Shown here one piece after another: positions 1 to 8,538 of a stretch of 54,418 nucleotides of DNA. Position 1 is the first letter of the stretch; every line of letters starts with the position of its first letter. The notes beneath the pieces were generated by a model. That model saw only the letters and a list, made by a program, of their open reading frames with translations. It was not told where the DNA came from and did no database searches. Position numbers and translations under genes: made by a program. Source of the stretch: Brevibacterium rongguiense (GTDB taxonomy: Bacteria; Actinomycetota; Actinomycetes; Actinomycetales; Brevibacteriaceae); NCBI RefSeq assembly GCF_009857845.1, contig NZ_WWEQ01000016.1, forward strand, positions 1 to 54,418, written 5' to 3'.

Positions 1-224
1 GCGGCGGCCTCGGGGGCCGCAGCGGCGGCCGGCGCCTGGCGCTGGGGTGCCGCCGCGGGGGCGGCGCCGGAGCCGGCGGACTGGATGGCGTCGATGAGCT
101 CGCCCTTGCGCAGGCGGCGGTAGCCCTTGATGCCCAGGCCGGCGGCCATCTCCTGCAGCTGGGGCAGGCGGAGGCCGGTCAGGCTTCCCGAGCGCACGGT
201 GTCGGGGGTGGTGGTTTCTGACAC
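1..224 (-). CDS. rho: Transcription termination factor Rho, N-terminal part (cut by window edge)
   Basis: Only the first 74 codons are present; the gene runs off the left edge. A GTG start at 224 follows a GGAGAAGG ribosome-binding site. Residues about 13-48 (SGSLTGLRLPQLQEMAAGLG onward, with IKGYRRLRKGELIDAI) match the SAP-like Rho N-terminal domain, and an Ala/Pro-rich linker starts right after, as in the long insertions of actinobacterial Rho proteins. Rho is the RNA-dependent ATPase/helicase that ends transcription. It follows thrB on the same strand after a gap of nearly 400 bp, the usual actinobacterial position. The ATPase core is not visible, so the call rests on the N-domain and the context. 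Confidence 0.9.
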   Translation of the reverse strand, partial: MSETTTPDTVRSGSLTGLRLPQLQEMAAGLGIKGYRRLRKGELIDAIQSAGSGAAPAAAPQRQAPAAAAAPEAA

Positions 225-618
225 GAAGGTTTCCTTCTCCCTCGTTCGGCCGCCGCGCCGGGCCCGAGCGGACTCGGGACGGTGCGCGGCAGCGGACGTG
301 CACGGCTGATGCGTGCTTCGGAATCGGTGTACGGGCGATCCCACTGGGGTTCCCGTACTCGTGATGTTCCCGGTGAGCGGGCGGTCCGCGCGCAGTGAGC
401 GGGGAGCGCCCCGATGCGGCGGCCCCGGAGGGGGCTGAGTGCCGGTGGGAACACGGCCGATTCTACCCCTTCCCGGCGGCGGTTGGGAAATCGCATGGCG
501 GCGATCCGCGCGGAGTCGAGGTGTCGCCACGGCCGCGGGGCCCCCTCACCGCGCAGCCGCCGCCGGCCCGACCCGGACCCGTGGGGCGGCAATGGTCAGA
601 TCGCGCGGGGCACGGGGC
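225..618 (-). promoter_or_regulatory. rho leader / thrB-rho intergenic region
   Basis: This 394-bp gap holds no convincing gene. On the minus strand a TAGAAT -10-like box lies at 465-460 without a good -35 element, which would give rho a 5' leader of roughly 230 nt. Inside that leader, 329-358 forms a hairpin: 7-bp outer arms GTACGGG/CCCGTAC around a smaller inner stem. rho mRNAs are known to be autoregulated through their leaders in several bacteria, so this is a plausible control region, but that is inference. Confidence 0.35.
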
Positions 619-1569
619 TCAGACCGCGCCGGGCGCGGGGCTCAGCGCGGTGGTCGTGGCCCCCGCCTCGCTGATCTGCGCGCCGCGCACGCGCGCATCG
701 TCGCCGGGCAGGGCGGCGGCCGTGCGCTCGGCCAGGTCGCCGCCGGTGCCGAGCACGAGCACCGTCGGCCCGGCCCCGGAGACCACGGCGGCCAGTCCGG
801 CCGCGCGCAGGGCGTCGACGCGCGCCAGCGCCTCCGGCATCGCCGGGCGGCGGAATTCCTGGTGGAGGCGGTCGGCGGTGGCATCGAAGAGCAGCTCCGG
901 GGCGCTGCTGATCGCGTGGACGAACAGGCCCGCCACCGCGCTGTTGGCCGCCGCCTGCGCGTGCGGGACCGTCGCGGGGATGAGCGAGCGGGCCACCGCG
1001 GTGTCGAGGCGGGCCGAGGGGATGACGAGTGCCGCGCTCACGCGCGGATCGACCGGGATGGAGGCCGACTGCGGGCGGCCCTGCGCATCGGCATAGCTCA
1101 CGGACACGCCCCCGTAGAGGGCGGGCGCGGCGTTGTCCGGGTGGCCCTCGAAGCGCGTGGCCCAGGCCAGCTTCTCCGCCGCCGGGGGCTCCGGCAGCCC
1201 GGCCCCGGCGCTCAGGGCATCGGCGATCGAGATCCCCGCCACCACGGCGGAGGCCGACGAGCCCATGCCGCGGGACTGCGGGATGCGGTTGAGGCAGTGG
1301 AGGAGCAGCCGGTCGGCGAGGTCTGCCAGGCCGCGCTCGGCGAGCACGGTCGAAGCGATCCGATGCACGAGGTGCGAGCGGTCGCCCGGCAGGCTCCCCT
1401 CCCCCTCCCCCTCGACCTCGACGCAGCGCACCGGGTCGACGGGCTCGACGCACAGCGAGGCGGTCACCTCGTCGCGCAGGTCGAGTGCGAGGCCGAACGA
1501 GTCGTAGCCCGCCCCGAGGTTCGCCGAGGTGGCCGGCACCGTGACCTCGAAGGCCGCCGCTGCGGGCAT
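619..1569 (-). CDS. thrB: Homoserine kinase
   Basis: A 316-residue GHMP-family kinase that phosphorylates homoserine to O-phosphohomoserine in threonine synthesis (cytosolic). The N-terminal strand VTVPATSANLGAGYDSFGLA and the ATP-binding loop PQSRGMGSSASAVVAG (around residue 100) are the family signatures, and the C-terminal VSGAGPTVLVLG is GHMP motif 3. The ATG at 1569 overlaps the thrC stop in a TGATG junction, so the two are translationally coupled. A GTG one codon upstream is the only close alternative start. It is the last gene of argS-lysA-hom-thrC-thrB before rho. Confidence 0.96.
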   Translation of the reverse strand: MPAAAAFEVTVPATSANLGAGYDSFGLALDLRDEVTASLCVEPVDPVRCVEVEGEGEGSLPGDRSHLVHRIASTVLAERGLADLADRLLLHCLNRIPQSRGMGSSASAVVAGISIADALSAGAGLPEPPAAEKLAWATRFEGHPDNAAPALYGGVSVSYADAQGRPQSASIPVDPRVSAALVIPSARLDTAVARSLIPATVPHAQAAANSAVAGLFVHAISSAPELLFDATADRLHQEFRRPAMPEALARVDALRAAGLAAVVSGAGPTVLVLGTGGDLAERTAAALPGDDARVRGAQISEAGATTTALSPAPGAV

Positions 1570-2657
1570 CACCCCTCCTCGAGGCCGAGCTCGCGGGCGG
1601 CGGAGACCGCGTCGACGGGCACCCGCGTGGGGGTGAGATCGCTGCCGTCGGCGGTCCGCAGGGCCCACTGGGGATCCTTGAGGCCGTGGCCGGTCACGGT
1701 GCACACGAGCGTGGCGCCCGCGGGCACGCGCCCCGCATCGGCCTGCTTGAGCAGGCCGGCGATCGAGGCGGCGGAGCCGGGCTCGACGAAGATGCCCTCC
1801 GTGGTCGACAGGAGCCGGTGGGCGGCGAGGATCTGCTCGTCGGTGACGGCGTCGATGAGGCCGCCCGATTCGTCGCGGGCGGCCTCGGCCTGGGTCCACG
1901 AGGCCGGGTTGCCGATCCGGATCGCGGTGGCCACGGTGTCCGGGTCGTCCACGGGGTGGCCCAACACGAGGGGCGCGGCGCCGGCGGCCTGGAAGCCCCA
2001 CATCTGCGGGGCGGTCTCCGCGAGCCCCGCCTCGCGGTACTCGCGGTAGCCCTTCCAGTAGGCGGTGATGTTGCCCGCGTTGCCCACCGGGAGGAGGTGG
2101 AAGTCGGGTGCGCGGCCGAGCGCGTCGACGACCTCGAACGCCGCGGTCTTCTGGCCCTCGATGCGGTCCGGGTTGACGGAGTTGACGAGGTGGACGGGGT
2201 AGGCCTCGGAGAGCTTGCGGCACAGGGTGAGGCAGTCGTCGAAGTTGCCGTCGACCTCGAGCAGCTGGGCCCCGTGGGCGATGGCCTGGCTCATCTTGCC
2301 CACCGCGATCTTCCCGGCGGGCACGAGCACCGCGCAGGCCATCCCCGCCTTCGTCGCGTACGCCGCGGCCGAGGCGGAGGTGTTGCCCGTCGACGCGCAG
2401 ATGACGGCCTTGGCACCGTGGGCCCGCGCCTGGGTGATGGCCATCGTCATCCCGCGGTCCTTGAACGAGCCGGTCGGGTTCATGCCCTCGTACTTCACGT
2501 AGACCTCGGCGCCCACCCGCTGCGAGAGCGCCTCGGCGGCGATGAGGGGCGTGCCGCCCTCGCCGAGCGTCACCGCCCGCGTGGACTCCGCGAGCCCCAG
2601 CAGGGGCCGGTATTCCTCGATGACTCCCTGCCACTGGTGGCGGTGCGCTAGGGCCAT
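1569..2657 (-). CDS. thrC: Threonine synthase
   Basis: A 362-residue PLP-dependent enzyme (fold type II) that converts O-phosphohomoserine to threonine. The PLP lysine is K66 in [12 protein letters not shown]. The glycine-rich phosphate loop is seen in [16 protein letters not shown]. Length matches the short actinobacterial ThrC class. The ATG at 2657 is preceded by GAGGACAGCC, a usable ribosome-binding site. It lies 28 bp after hom and overlaps thrB by one base, consistent with one transcript for the aspartate-to-threonine branch. Confidence 0.97.
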   Translation of the reverse strand: MALAHRHQWQGVIEEYRPLLGLAESTRAVTLGEGGTPLIAAEALSQRVGAEVYVKYEGMNPTGSFKDRGMTMAITQARAHGAKAVICASTGNTSASAAAYATKAGMACAVLVPAGKIAVGKMSQAIAHGAQLLEVDGNFDDCLTLCRKLSEAYPVHLVNSVNPDRIEGQKTAAFEVVDALGRAPDFHLLPVGNAGNITAYWKGYREYREAGLAETAPQMWGFQAAGAAPLVLGHPVDDPDTVATAIRIGNPASWTQAEAARDESGGLIDAVTDEQILAAHRLLSTTEGIFVEPGSAASIAGLLKQADAGRVPAGATLVCTVTGHGLKDPQWALRTADGSDLTPTRVPVDAVSAARELGLEEG

Positions 2658-2685
2658 GGCTGTCCTCAGTCCTTCTTCCGGTCGT

Positions 2686-3996
2686 TCAGAGTCCCTCGAT
2701 GCGCAGCACCGAGGTCAGGTCGTTGACTACGGAGAGCGCCGCGATGTCCGCGACGGTCTGGGCGAGCGCCTCGTCCGTGCCGGAGTGGGTGGCCACGACG
2801 AGCTTGGCGTGCCGCTCGGCGGCCTCCGAGGCGGGCAGCTGGGTCTGCTGGACGAGCTCGATCGACACACCGTGGGCGGCGAAGACCTCCGTGACGGCGT
2901 TGAGCACGCCCGGGCGGTCGAACACGTCGAGCGTGATCTGGTAGCGGGTGGTGATCGCGCTGATCGGCAGGACGGGCAGGGTGGCGGTGCTCGCGTGCTC
3001 GTACTGGCCGCGGCCGCCGAGCACCTTGCGGCGGGCCACCGAGACCACGTCGCCGAGCACCGCGGAGGCCGTGGGCGCCCCGCCGGCGCCCTGGCCGTAG
3101 AACATGAGCGAGCCCGCGGCCTCCGCCTCGACGAACACGGCGTTGAAGGCGCCGGAGACCTGCGCCAGGACGTGCTCGCGGGGCAGCAGCGCGGGGTAGA
3201 CGCGCGCGGAGACGCCCGCCCGGCCCTCGCTGACGAGCTTCTCGCAGATCGCCAGCAGCTTGATCGCGAATCCCTGGGCGCGCGCCGTCTCGATCATGTC
3301 CGCGGTGACGGACGCGATGCCCTCGACGTGGACGTCGTCGATCGAGACCGGAGTGTGGAACGCGAGCGCGGCGAGGATGGCGGCCTTCGCGGCGGCGTCG
3401 TGGCCCCCCACATCGGCGGTTGGATCGGCCTCCGCGAAGCCCAGCTCCTGGGCCGTGGTGAGCGCGCGGTCGAAGTCCCAGCCCTCGCGGTCCATCTGGT
3501 CGAGGATGTAGTTCGTCGTGCCGTTGACGATGCCCATGACGCGGGTGATCTCATCGCCGGCCAGGGAGTCGCCCACGGGCCGGATGATGGGGATGGCACC
3601 GGCGACCGCGGCCTCGTGCTCGAGGCGCACCGCGGCGGAGTCGGCGGCCGCCATGAGCTCCCCGTAGTGGGCGGCCAGCAGCGCCTTGTTCGCGGTGACG
3701 ACGGAGGCGCCGGAGTCGAGCGCGGCGAGGATGGCCCGCCGCGGCTCGTCGATGCCCCCCATGAGCTCGATGACGATGTCGGCTCCCGCCATCGCCTGGT
3801 CGACGTCGTCGGTGAGGAGCGCGGCGGGGATCCCGGGGCGCTCGCGCTGCGCATCGCGCACGGCGACCGCCGTGAGCTCGAGCGGGGCGCCCACGCGGCG
3901 CTCGAAGTCAGCAGCGCGGCCCAGGAGGCGGCGGGCGACCTCGGTGCCGACGACGCCGCCGCCCAGCAGGGCGACCTTGAGGGGTGAGGTTTCCAT
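2686..3996 (-). CDS. hom: Homoserine dehydrogenase
   Basis: A 436-residue NAD(P)-dependent oxidoreductase that reduces aspartate semialdehyde to homoserine. Domain order: Rossmann N-terminus ([17 protein letters not shown], residues about 8-24), catalytic/dimerisation region ([14 protein letters not shown], then [19 protein letters not shown]), and a C-terminal ACT domain beginning near [19 protein letters not shown]. The ACT domain is where threonine feedback inhibition acts in this family. ATG 3996 is preceded by GAGAAGGAAACG. Longer in-frame extensions upstream show no family similarity. Confidence 0.97.
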   Translation of the reverse strand: METSPLKVALLGGGVVGTEVARRLLGRAADFERRVGAPLELTAVAVRDAQRERPGIPAALLTDDVDQAMAGADIVIELMGGIDEPRRAILAALDSGASVVTANKALLAAHYGELMAAADSAAVRLEHEAAVAGAIPIIRPVGDSLAGDEITRVMGIVNGTTNYILDQMDREGWDFDRALTTAQELGFAEADPTADVGGHDAAAKAAILAALAFHTPVSIDDVHVEGIASVTADMIETARAQGFAIKLLAICEKLVSEGRAGVSARVYPALLPREHVLAQVSGAFNAVFVEAEAAGSLMFYGQGAGGAPTASAVLGDVVSVARRKVLGGRGQYEHASTATLPVLPISAITTRYQITLDVFDRPGVLNAVTEVFAAHGVSIELVQQTQLPASEAAERHAKLVVATHSGTDEALAQTVADIAALSVVNDLTSVLRIEGL

Positions 3997-4037
3997 CGTT
4001 TCCTTCTCGTCGGGTGCGCTCAGGCGCACGGGCGGGG

Positions 4038-5495
4038 TCAGCGCGCGCGGCGCGGGGGCTCGGCGGGCTCGGGGGCCGTGGCGGCGAAGCCGGGATCGGC
4101 GGCGAGCATCGCCTCGTGCGTCTCCGGCAGGAGGATCCAGTGCGCGCGGCCGTCTTCGACCGCGACGATGCCGGGGCGGGGCACGAGGTTGTAGTTCGAG
4201 GCCAGCGGGCGGCAGTAGGCGCCGGTGCCGGGCACGGCGACGAGGTCGCCGGGGCCGATGTCGGCCGGCAGGTATTCGTCGCGCACGACGATGTCCCCGC
4301 TCTCGCAGTGCTTGCCCACGACGCGCACCACCGCCGGCTCGGCCTGCGAGTCCCGGGAGGCCAGCGAGCACGAGTAGTCCGCGTCGTAGAGGGCCGTGCG
4401 GATGTTGTCGCTCATCCCCCCGTCCACGGAGACGTAGGTGCGCACGCCCGCACCGGTCTCGACACGCTTGACGGTGCCCACGGTGTAGAGCGTGAACACC
4501 GCCGGGCCGATGAGGGCCCGGCCCGGTTCGAAGGACACGAGCGGCAGGGAGGTGCCCGCTTCGCGGCACGCGCGGGCGAGCACCTGCGCCAGTCCCTCGG
4601 CCAGCTCGGCGAACGCGGCGGGCGTGTCCTGGGAGGTGTAGCGGATGCCGAACCCGCCGCCCAGGTCGAGCTCCGGGACCTCAATGCCGTGGGCCGCCTG
4701 CAGCTGGGCGCGCAGCCCCACGAGGCGGCGCGCGGCGACCTCGAAGCCCTCCGCGTCGAAGATCTGCGAGCCGATGTGGCTGTGCAGGCCCACGAGGTCC
4801 AGGTGCTCGGCGGCGACGACCGCATCGGCGGCCGCGCGGGCCTGGCCCGTCGTCAGCGACAGGCCGAACTTCTGGTCCTCGTGCGCCGTGGCGATGAAGT
4901 CGTGCGTGTGCGCCTCGACGCCGACGGTGGTCCGCACCATGACCGGTGCGCGCACCCCGCGGGCGGCGGCGGCGGCCTCGAGCCGCTCGATCTCCGGCAG
5001 CGAGTCGATCACGATGCGCCCGATCCCCCAGTCGAGGGCGAGGGCGAGCTCGGCATCGGACTTGTTGTTGCCGTGCAGGCCGACGAGGGCGGGATCGACC
5101 CCGGCGCGGCGGGCCACGAGGAGCTCGCCCAGGCTGCACGCGTCGATGCCGAGCCCGGCCTCGGCCATCCAGCCGGCGATCGCGGTGGTGAGCAGCGCCT
5201 TGCCGGCGTAGAAGGCCCGCGCGCGCCCGCCCACTGCTGCGAATGCGGCGCCGAACGAGGATACGAAGCCCTCCGCCCGGGCGCGCAGGTCGGCCACGTC
5301 GAGGACGTAGAGGGGCGAGCCGAACTCGCGCGCCAGCCACGGCGCCGAGCAGCCGCCCACCGTGAGCACCCCGGCGTCGTCCTTGGCCACGCTCGCGCCC
5401 CACAGGCTGGGCATGAGCGCGTTGACGTCGGCGGGGTACGGCAGCCAGACCGGCGAGGGCCCGGCGTGCAGCACGCCGGAGACGTGAGCCGGCAT
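4038..5495 (-). CDS. lysA: Diaminopimelate decarboxylase
   Basis: A 485-residue PLP enzyme (alanine-racemase-like barrel, fold type III) that decarboxylates meso-diaminopimelate to lysine. The PLP lysine is K99 in AFYAGKALLT. Other family motifs are HSHIGSQIFD, LGGGFGIRY and the catalytic-cysteine loop KHCESGD. ATG 5495 overlaps the argS stop as TAATG, so lysA is coupled to argS, the classical actinobacterial argS-lysA arrangement. The first ~45 residues are longer than in E. coli LysA but usual for actinobacteria. Confidence 0.97.
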   Translation of the reverse strand: MPAHVSGVLHAGPSPVWLPYPADVNALMPSLWGASVAKDDAGVLTVGGCSAPWLAREFGSPLYVLDVADLRARAEGFVSSFGAAFAAVGGRARAFYAGKALLTTAIAGWMAEAGLGIDACSLGELLVARRAGVDPALVGLHGNNKSDAELALALDWGIGRIVIDSLPEIERLEAAAAARGVRAPVMVRTTVGVEAHTHDFIATAHEDQKFGLSLTTGQARAAADAVVAAEHLDLVGLHSHIGSQIFDAEGFEVAARRLVGLRAQLQAAHGIEVPELDLGGGFGIRYTSQDTPAAFAELAEGLAQVLARACREAGTSLPLVSFEPGRALIGPAVFTLYTVGTVKRVETGAGVRTYVSVDGGMSDNIRTALYDADYSCSLASRDSQAEPAVVRVVGKHCESGDIVVRDEYLPADIGPGDLVAVPGTGAYCRPLASNYNLVPRPGIVAVEDGRAHWILLPETHEAMLAADPGFAATAPEPAEPPRRAR

Positions 5496-7135
5496 TACAT
5501 GCGCTCCGGCGCGCTCACGCCCATGAGCTCGAGGCCGTTGGCGAGCACCTGGGCGGTGGCGCGGTCGAGGACGAGGCGGGCGGAGTGGGTCGCGGTGACC
5601 TCCTCGTCGCCGCGCGGGGAGACGCGGCAGGCGTCGTACCACTTGTGGAACGCGGCCGCCAGCGATTCGAGGTAGCGGGCCACGCGGTGCGGCTCGCGCA
5701 GGCGGGCGGCCTGGGCGACCACGCGCGGGTAGTCCGCGAGCGCGGACAGCAGGACTGCCTCCGTGGGGTCGCTCAGCAGGGCGGGGTCGAAGTCCTCGGC
5801 CCCGACGCCGGCGGCCCGCGCGTTGCGCTCGACGCCCCGGGCGCGCGCGTGGGCGTACTGGACGTAGTAGACCGGGTTGTCCGCGCTCGCGCTGCGCAGC
5901 ACCTCCGGGTCCAGGGTGAGCGGCGAGTCCGCGGGGATGCGGGCCAGCGAGTAGCGCAGCGCGTCCGCGCCGAGCCAGTCGATGAGGTCGCGCAGCTCGA
6001 TGATGTTGCCGGCGCGCTTGGACAGCTTGGCGCCGTTGACCTTGATGAGCTGGCCGATGAGGATCTCGATGTTGGCCTCGGGGTCGTCGCCGGCGGCGGC
6101 CGCGATCGCCTTGAGGCGGCCCACGTAGCCGTGGTGATCGGCGCCGAGCAGGTAGACCTTGCGCTCGTAGCCGCGGTCGCGCTTATTGAGGTAGTAGGCG
6201 GCGTCCGAGGCGAAGTAGGTGGGGTTGCCATCGGCCCGGATGAGCACGCGGTCCTTGTCGTCGCCGAACGTCGTCGTGCGCAGCCACACCGCGCCGCCCT
6301 CGTCGTAGACGTGGCCCTGCTCGCGCAGCCGCTGCACGCTCGTGGCCAGCGCGTTGGAGTCGTAGAGGGACTGCTCGGAGAACCACACGTCGAAGGCGAC
6401 CCCGAAGTCGTCGAGCGTCGAGCGGATGTCGGCCAGCTGCAGCTCGTAGGCCTCCGCGCGCACCTGAGCGCGGATCTCGTCCTCCGGAGCGTCCGACCAC
6501 TGCGGGTGGCGCTCGAGCAGCGCCTGGGCGATGTCGGCGATGTACTGGCCCGGGTAGCCGCCCTCGGGGACGTCGCGGCCGTGCATGCGCGCGAGCACGG
6601 AATCGGCGAACGTCTCCATCTGGGAGCCGGCATCGTTGATGTAGTACTCGCTGGCGACGCTGCCGCCGGCCGCCCGGAGCACCCGGGCGATCGCATCGCC
6701 CAGGGCCGCCCAGCGGGTGTGGCCCAGGTGCAGGGGGCCCGTGGGGTTGGCGGAGACGAACTCCATGTTGATCGTCTCGCCGGCGAGCTCGTCGCTGCGG
6801 CCGTAGTCGCGCCCGGCCGCCACGATGTCCGCCGCCACGGCGCCGGCGGCGGCGGCCTCGAGAGTGATGTTGATGAAGCCCGGGCCCGCGACATCGGCGC
6901 GGGCGATGCCCTCGCGCGCGCTCAGCAGCGCCGCGAGGTCCGCGCCGAGCTCGCGCGGGCTCAGGCCCGCCCTCTTCGCCGACTGCAGCGCGACATTGGT
7001 CGACCAGTCGCCGTGCGCGCGGTTCTTGGGCCGCTCGACGACGAGCGACGCGGGGGCCTCAATGGACAGCCCGCGCTCCTCGTTCAGCTGGGAGATGGCG
7101 GCTGCGATGGCGTCTTTGAGTTCTTCCGGAGTCAC
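5495..7135 (-). CDS. argS: Arginyl-tRNA synthetase
   Basis: A 546-residue class I aminoacyl-tRNA synthetase. The HIGH-type motif is HLGHT (residues 136-140) after EFVSANPTGPLHLGHT. A KMSKS-type loop KLSKRAGN lies near residue 380. The DALR anticodon-binding domain forms the C-terminus. The start is GTG 7135. It has no Shine-Dalgarno, and a TAGGCT -10 box ends six bases upstream, so a leaderless mRNA is likely. The first gene of the argS-lysA-hom-thrC-thrB run, it lies directly downstream of a tRNA-Arg gene on the same strand. Confidence 0.97.
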   Translation of the reverse strand: MTPEELKDAIAAAISQLNEERGLSIEAPASLVVERPKNRAHGDWSTNVALQSAKRAGLSPRELGADLAALLSAREGIARADVAGPGFINITLEAAAAGAVAADIVAAGRDYGRSDELAGETINMEFVSANPTGPLHLGHTRWAALGDAIARVLRAAGGSVASEYYINDAGSQMETFADSVLARMHGRDVPEGGYPGQYIADIAQALLERHPQWSDAPEDEIRAQVRAEAYELQLADIRSTLDDFGVAFDVWFSEQSLYDSNALATSVQRLREQGHVYDEGGAVWLRTTTFGDDKDRVLIRADGNPTYFASDAAYYLNKRDRGYERKVYLLGADHHGYVGRLKAIAAAAGDDPEANIEILIGQLIKVNGAKLSKRAGNIIELRDLIDWLGADALRYSLARIPADSPLTLDPEVLRSASADNPVYYVQYAHARARGVERNARAAGVGAEDFDPALLSDPTEAVLLSALADYPRVVAQAARLREPHRVARYLESLAAAFHKWYDACRVSPRGDEEVTATHSARLVLDRATAQVLANGLELMGVSAPERM

Positions 7136-7141
7136 AACACA

Positions 7142-7147
7142 AGCCTA
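7142..7147 (-). promoter_or_regulatory. -10 box of a leaderless argS promoter
   Basis: On the minus strand TAGGCT is followed by six bases and then the argS GTG. That spacing puts the transcription start on the start codon. The -35 region is poor (TTCGGC at a 17-nt spacing). Leaderless mRNAs are common in actinobacteria. Confidence 0.4.
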
Positions 7148-7206
7148 TTACGACGCGATTGCGGGCCGAAATCCGGGGCGCGGTCCGGTGGGAGGGGGTG
7201 TGCGAA

Positions 7207-7234
7207 GGGCCCCCCGGGCGGTACCGGGGGGCCC
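7207..7234 (-). terminator. Hairpin after tRNA-Arg
   Basis: Perfect 10-bp arms GGGCCCCCCG/CGGGGGGCCC around an 8-nt loop, starting 10 bp beyond the tRNA 3' end on the minus strand. There is no U-tract, as is usual for terminators in this GC range. Confidence 0.65.
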
Positions 7235-7244
7235 TGGCGTGCGG

Positions 7245-7317
7245 TGCCCGCGACAGGATTCGAACCTACGACCTTCTGCTCCGGAGGCAGACGCTCTATC
7301 CGCTGAGCTACGCGGGC
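7245..7317 (-). tRNA. tRNA-Arg(CCG)
   Basis: 73 nt with a 7-bp acceptor stem GCCCGCG/CGCGGGC and discriminator A. The D arm is GCTCAGCGGATAGAGC, the anticodon loop is CTCCGGA (anticodon CCG, reading CGG), and the T arm contains GGTTCGAATCC. No CCA is encoded. It lies 110 bp upstream of argS on the same strand, so a substrate tRNA and its synthetase are neighbours. Confidence 0.96.
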
Positions 7318-7330
7318 GGACAACCGTGTC

Positions 7331-7359
7331 AGCATAGCACCGGTGGCGCGGCGGTCGAA
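7331..7359 (-). promoter_or_regulatory. Promoter of tRNA-Arg
   Basis: Minus-strand -35 TTCGAC (7359-7354), 17-nt spacer and -10 TATGCT (7336-7331), with the start expected a few bases before the tRNA 5' end at 7317. It overlaps the hairpin that probably ends the preceding gene. Confidence 0.5.
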
Positions 7360-7367
7360 ACCGCCGC
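7348..7367 (-). terminator. UUCG-loop hairpin after the VanY-type gene
   Basis: Read on the minus strand, 8-bp arms GCGGCGGT/ACCGCCGC enclose a TTCG tetraloop, 26 bp past the stop codon of the carboxypeptidase gene. It is short but stable, and overlaps the -35 box of the tRNA-Arg promoter. Confidence 0.5.
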
Positions 7368-7393
7368 CCGCCGAGCCGCCGGCACGGCGGGGC

Positions 7394-8368
7394 TCAGTGG
7401 CCCTTGATCGTCTTGCGGGCGGGGACGTACTCCCAGTGCCAGGGCTCGTACTGGCCCCCCTTGGCCCAGTCCGGGTTCTCCCAGCCGTACTTCGCGGCGT
7501 TCTTCACGAGCCAGTCGTACTGGGTGCCGCTGGCCTCGGCGGAACCGCCGGCCATGTCGAGGGCGATGCCCCAGCCGTGCATCGAGGTGCCCGGCTTGGC
7601 GGCGAGGCCCGGCTTGCGCCCGGCGACCGAGATCTGCCCGTCGAGCGAGCGGTAGGAGTCCGTGACCGCCATCGAGGAGCCGGTGTCGGCCTTGAACGCC
7701 GCGTTCATCTTGGCGAAGGCGACGGCCGCGTCCGCGCGCAGCTTGTGGTCGCCCACGCCGATCTTGCACAGCGAATCGGCCGGGACCTGGCCGTTGGAGA
7801 ACTCGCCCTTGGGCGGCTTGCCGGAGCAGCCGGGCAGCGCGGTGCGCTGGACGGAGCTGGCGGCCGCGGCCGCCTTCTTGTTGTTCGCGGTGGGCGCGCC
7901 GCCCGCGAAGTTGTGGGCGCCCGAGGACTTCGCGTCCTTGTCCGCGCTCGCCGCAGAGCCGTCGACGGCCTCGGGGGCGAGCTCAGCGCGGTCGAGCTCG
8001 GTCTGCTGCGCGACGTGGCCCTCGGCGGCCTGGACCTGGTCCCCGCCGCCCATGTTGCCGCCCACGAGCACCGCGGCGATCGCGATGCCGGCCGCGGAGA
8101 CCGTGGTGAGCGCGGAGATCGTCGCGGTCCTGCGGCGCCGGTGGCGGCGCAGCGCGGAGCCGTCGGAGCCGCGCACCGCGCGGGCGGCCGCGGTCGCGGC
8201 GCTGCGCCCGGGACGCTCCGCGGTGGGCGCCGGCTCGGCGTCCGCGGCGGAGCTGAAGGTCCGGCGGTGCAGCGGCGACACGGCGTGGCGATCGGCCCGG
8301 CGGGCCGCCTCTTCCTGCTTGCGCAGGTCCCGACGGCGCACGACGGGCTCAAGACCAGACTGATCCAC
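7394..8368 (-). CDS. VanY-type D-alanyl-D-alanine carboxypeptidase (peptidase M15B)
   Basis: About 324 residues. One predicted membrane anchor (ISALTTVSAAGIAIAAVLVG, around residue 90) follows an Arg-rich cytoplasmic tail; an Ala-rich linker and an extracellular M15B domain come next. Zinc and catalytic motifs are all present: SYRSLDGQ, SMHGWGIALDM (SxHxxGxAxD) and EPWHWEY (ExWHxEY). Such enzymes trim the terminal D-Ala of peptidoglycan stems. The start was set at GTG 8368 because TTTGGAGATTCT gives a good ribosome-binding site. GTG codons at 8407 and 8428 lack one, and 8428 would lie upstream of the predicted transcription start. Confidence 0.85.
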   Translation of the reverse strand: MDQSGLEPVVRRRDLRKQEEAARRADRHAVSPLHRRTFSSAADAEPAPTAERPGRSAATAAARAVRGSDGSALRRHRRRRTATISALTTVSAAGIAIAAVLVGGNMGGGDQVQAAEGHVAQQTELDRAELAPEAVDGSAASADKDAKSSGAHNFAGGAPTANNKKAAAAASSVQRTALPGCSGKPPKGEFSNGQVPADSLCKIGVGDHKLRADAAVAFAKMNAAFKADTGSSMAVTDSYRSLDGQISVAGRKPGLAAKPGTSMHGWGIALDMAGGSAEASGTQYDWLVKNAAKYGWENPDWAKGGQYEPWHWEYVPARKTIKGH

Positions 8369-8423
8369 AGAATCTCCAAACAGACGGAAGTCATACTCGC
8401 GCGGCACGGCCGCGCGTTCGCAT

Positions 8424-8471
8424 GTCACAGCACTATAACGAGAAATCGCGGGAAAGTCACAGAACTGTGAC
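8424..8471 (-). promoter_or_regulatory. Promoter of the VanY-type gene with GTCACAG boxes
   Basis: Minus strand: -35 GTGACT (8460-8455), 17-nt spacer, -10 TATAGT (8437-8432). Two direct GTCACAG heptamers on the plus strand (8424-8430 and 8456-8462) flank the core promoter, and the second is half of a perfect 16-nt palindrome GTCACAGAACTGTGAC (8456-8471). GTCACAG repeats resemble binding sites of MtrA, the actinobacterial response regulator of cell-wall hydrolases. The link to MtrA is inference. Confidence 0.55.
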
Positions 8472-8538
8472 GCGAGTTTCCGGTCCCGCCATCACCCGAG
8501 GTCAGGACGCCGGCTCCCGCGACATTCCGCCCGGGCGC

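Noticed and set aside
8428..8428. GTG 8428 as the start of the VanY-type gene
   Set aside because: It would lie upstream of the start site implied by the TATAGT box, while GTG 8368 has a proper ribosome-binding site.
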